This document shows positions 5,544-7,703 of a stretch of DNA of 7,703 bases, piece by piece. The notes under the pieces are model-generated. The model saw only the letters and a program-made list of their open reading frames with translations. It made no database searches and was not told the origin of the DNA. This stretch comes from Deltaproteobacteria bacterium (GTDB taxonomy: Bacteria > Desulfobacterota > Desulfarculia > Adiutricales > Adiutricaceae), in assembly GCA_031269135.1 (NCBI GenBank), contig JAISZP010000374.1:1-7703 (forward strand), written 5' to 3'. Made by a program: the position numbers and the translations under genes. Position 1 is the stretch's first letter; each line of letters begins with the position of its first letter.

Positions 5544-5690
5544 AATAGGCAAGAAATAAAAGAACACCGGGGGAAAGCTGAATGGAAACATCGACCGCGA
5601 CAAGCAATTGAATTTTTCCGCTAAATTACGCATGGAATTCATCGCCCAAAGTCTCCCGATTTAGGCGTCGCATAGAGACCAAAGTCAATT

Positions 5691-5715
5691 GACGAACCTC
5701 CGCCGACGAACCTCC
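5691..5715. repeat. 11-bp direct repeat at the pilB 3' end
   Basis: gacgaacctcc occurs at 5691-5701 and 5705-5715, 14 bases apart, immediately beyond the TGA of the pilB gene (5717-5719). Confidence 0.8.
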
Positions 5716-5716
5716 A

Positions 5717-7703
5717 TCAGCGGGCTTCCCGCACTTCCCGTAAAATCTTGGCCGCAGGACCGGCATCACGGACTACGACCAACTGAGTCTGGTCAGCGGG
5801 CATCAGGTTGCGAACGAAGCTTCTCCTGGTCGCGTCGTTGGCCGTCCTGGGAGCGGAAGCGAGCGGAGACTGCAAGGGTTTAGCCGCTTGGGCGATAGGC
5901 GGCTGGACTTTCGGCGGCTGTACGGGCACTGCCTGAACTTCCACCGGAGTCGCTTCCACAGGGTTTTGGGACGCTTGGATAGGCCTAATCTGAGCAGGTT
6001 GAACCGGAACGTTTCTAGGCGGAACCGTCGCTCCGGCGGCTGAAAGCTGGGCAGGCCTTTGATTGGCGCTAGCCAGCGCGGTCTGGGCAAAGGGCTGAGA
6101 TTCAGGGCCTTTAGGAGCCTGGCGGATAAGCGGCGGGTTTGAACCGTTTCCGCCGCTGCCGTTATTGCCGGAAGGAGCGCCTGCCGCAGATTTAGCCGCA
6201 TCGGAGGTGGCCTGCTTTCTGGCGGCCAGCTTTGCCAAAGCGGAAGGCTTGCTGCTGGTGGCGACCGTCGGTTGAGCGCCACCGGAGCCCTTAGGCGCCG
6301 AGGCGATTGGTCTGGAGGAAGAGGGAAAAGACCCCGGTTGCCCGACGGTCGAAGTCAACTGGTTGACGTAAGTGCGTTCCAACTCGATGCGGTTTTGCAT
6401 GAGTTCGGAAAGACGGGTGCCCGACTCGTTGAGCCTTAAGACCAAGGTGTCGATGATTTGCTTGGAGATGTCGGGATAATTCTCCAGCACTTCTCCGAGC
6501 TTGTCGCCGGGAAAGACCTTTACGATGCTGCGGCCCTTGCTTTTGATGGTGGCGCTTCTTCTGGAACCCACCAGAGCGCTCATCTCGCCGAAATAAGTGT
6601 TTGTCTGGGAGATTTCGGCGATAAGGTTTTGACCCTTATAAACATCCAAGCAGCCTTGAATCAATTTGTAGAAGGCCGTATCGGTATTGCCCTCTTTTAT
6701 TATGGTGTCGCCGTTTTCAAAGATCATTTCATCGGGATTGAGCAGATAATGCGGCAAGCTTTCCTTCTGGATGACGGTTTTCTCCAAGACTTGTTCGAGG
6801 GTGGTCATGCCCTGCTGGCATTTCAAAAGGCCGTCTTGTCTTAGGGTATGCATGCCTTCCTTCAAGGCGATCTTTCTGAGGTGACCCTCCGGGACCTTTG
6901 AGGCGATGGCGTCGGATAAAGTAGGAGAATTCTCCATGACCTCAAAGACTCCAAGACGCCCTTTGTAGCCGGAACCCTTGCAGGTGGGGCAGCCGCGGCC
7001 TTCATAGAGCTGAACCGTGGCCACCTCTTTGGTGTCGAAGCCGGCTTCCATCAACTTATTGGCGGGGAGCTTGGAAGCGGGCTGTTTGCAGTTCGGGCAA
7101 ACCCTTCTCAAGAGGCGCTGGGCCGAGCAGACGACCAGAGCTGCCGCGACGTTGAAGGGCGCGACTCCCATATCGACCAGACGGGTGACGGTGGAGGGCG
7201 CGTCGTTGGTGTGGAGGGTCGACAAGACCAAGTGGCCGGTCATGGCCGCTTCCACGGCGATTTCACCTGTCTCCAAGTCTCGAATCTCGCCGATCATGCA
7301 GATGTCCGGATCTTGCCTCAAAAACGCCTTAAGGGCTCTAGCGAAGGTCATCCCCACGTCTTTAATGACGTTGACCTGGTTGACTCCGGGAAAGTTGAAC
7401 TCGACGGGGTCTTCGGCCGTGAGGATCTTGACGTCGTCGGTGTTTCTCAGAGAAAGAGTGGAGTAGAGAGTGACCGTCTTGCCGCTGCCGGTGGGGCCGG
7501 TGACCAAAAGAAGACCGTTGGGCCGATAAGCCGCCCGCATGAACTGATCAAGGTTTTTCTGGGTGAAGCCGAGCTTGGTCATATCGACGTTTAGGCCGCT
7601 CTTATCCAAGATACGAAGAACCACCGATTCGCCGAACAAGGTCGGCAGAGAGGAAACACGAAAATCGATCTCTTTGTTTTTGCCCAGGCGCATTTTGATA
7701 CGG
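5717..7703 (-). CDS. pilB: PilB-like type IV pilus extension ATPase fused to a cyclic-nucleotide-binding domain (5' end outside window)
   Basis: At least 661 residues; the frame is open at the right edge (RIK precedes the first visible Met at 7691-7693), so the N-terminal domains are missing from view. Numbering from that Met: Walker A GPTGSGKT (66-73), Asp box ILTAEDPVE (90-98), Walker B with DICMIGEIRD (130-139), His box TGHLVLSTLHTN (152-163), and a tetracysteine zinc site C199/C202/C235/C238. NDAPSTVTRL and APFNVA favour PilB over GspE of type II secretion. Residues about 318-425 form a cyclic-nucleotide-binding beta-roll; its phosphate-binding cassette FGEMSALVGSRRSAT (368-382) keeps the Glu370 and Arg379 that contact the nucleotide in CAP and PKA. 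Residues about 440-625 are a low-complexity Pro/Ala/Gln/Ser linker, ending in a more ordered segment (SFVRNLMPADQTQLVVVRD). It would power pilus assembly from the inner membrane, perhaps gated by a cyclic nucleotide (inference). Neighbouring pilus genes would lie right of the window. Confidence 0.88.
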   Translation of the reverse strand, partial: RIKMRLGKNKEIDFRVSSLPTLFGESVVLRILDKSGLNVDMTKLGFTQKNLDQFMRAAYRPNGLLLVTGPTGSGKTVTLYSTLSLRNTDDVKILTAEDPVEFNFPGVNQVNVIKDVGMTFARALKAFLRQDPDICMIGEIRDLETGEIAVEAAMTGHLVLSTLHTNDAPSTVTRLVDMGVAPFNVAAALVVCSAQRLLRRVCPNCKQPASKLPANKLMEAGFDTKEVATVQLYEGRGCPTCKGSGYKGRLGVFEVMENSPTLSDAIASKVPEGHLRKIALKEGMHTLRQDGLLKCQQGMTTLEQVLEKTVIQKESLPHYLLNPDEMIFENGDTIIKEGNTDTAFYKLIQGCLDVYKGQNLIAEISQTNTYFGEMSALVGSRRSATIKSKGRSIVKVFPGDKLGEVLENYPDISKQIIDTLVLRLNESGTRLSELMQNRIELERTYVNQLTSTVGQPGSFPSSSRPIASAPKGSGGAQPTVATSSKPSALAKLAARKQATSDAAKSAAGAPSGNNGSGGNGSNPPLIRQAPKGPESQPFAQTALASANQRPAQLSAAGATVPPRNVPVQPAQIRPIQASQNPVEATPVEVQAVPVQPPKVQPPIAQAAKPLQSPLASAPRTANDATRRSFVRNLMPADQTQLVVVRDAGPAAKILREVREAR

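Larger units (their letters stand above)
5400..5716. other. Spacer between pilB and the metal transporter; presumed transporter promoter region
   Basis: 317 bases upstream of the binding-protein gene and downstream of pilB. The 17-bp array at 5444-5543 fills the part nearest the transporter. An A-rich minus-strand stretch (about 5411-5426) separates the array from the start codon. An 11-bp direct repeat gacgaacctcc (5691-5701 and 5705-5715) abuts the pilB stop codon. I found no convincing -35/-10 pair, metal-regulator box of known consensus, or terminator for pilB. Confidence 0.45.

Noticed and set aside
5803..6282. Minus-strand Arg/Pro/Leu-rich frame of 159 codons
   Set aside because: Out-of-frame shadow of the low-complexity tail of the pilB-like gene.

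Overview
The window looks like a chromosomal piece of a Gram-negative bacterium. It has a type IV pilus extension ATPase, a periplasmic metal-binding protein with a Sec signal peptide, and a DUF2802-type membrane-anchored protein. Overall character and gene set suggest a deltaproteobacterial (Desulfobacterota-like) host, but this is inference and no marker gene settles it.

Layout: positions 1-159 hold the 3' end of a plus-strand DUF456-like membrane protein. All other credible genes are on the minus strand. From right to left (their direction of transcription) they are: a 5'-truncated pilB-like ATPase with a fused cyclic-nucleotide-binding domain and a long Pro/Ala/Gln-rich tail (5717-7703); a spacer with a 17-bp tandem array; a complete metal ABC importer in the order binding protein (4401-5399), ATPase (3572-4399), permease (2612-3448); an AT-rich spacer with a 14-bp array; a 62-residue protein of unknown function (2019-2207); a decayed N6-adenine DNA methyltransferase remnant (1587-1904); a 103-residue charged protein (952-1263); and a DUF2802-like protein (337-855).

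The importer works as one unit. The binding protein captures a divalent metal (Zn or Mn class) in the periplasm, the permease forms the membrane channel and the ATPase drives uptake. The binding-protein stop and the ATPase start are one base apart (TGAAATG), so these two are probably translationally coupled. The permease starts 123 bases further on, behind its own Shine-Dalgarno sequence. The pilB product would power pilus extension, and its fused sensor domain suggests direct control by a cyclic nucleotide.

The most striking feature is a succession of short tandem repeats of different period between or at the ends of genes: 4, 5, 7, 11, 14, 15 and about 17 bp. The 4-bp array runs into the 3' end of the ABC ATPase gene. 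There it encodes a PTNQ-repeat tail and is followed by three TAGA units that place a stop codon in all three frames, so the tail sequence and termination should tolerate changes in copy number. No RNA genes, CRISPR arrays, insertion sequences or clear rho-independent terminators were seen.
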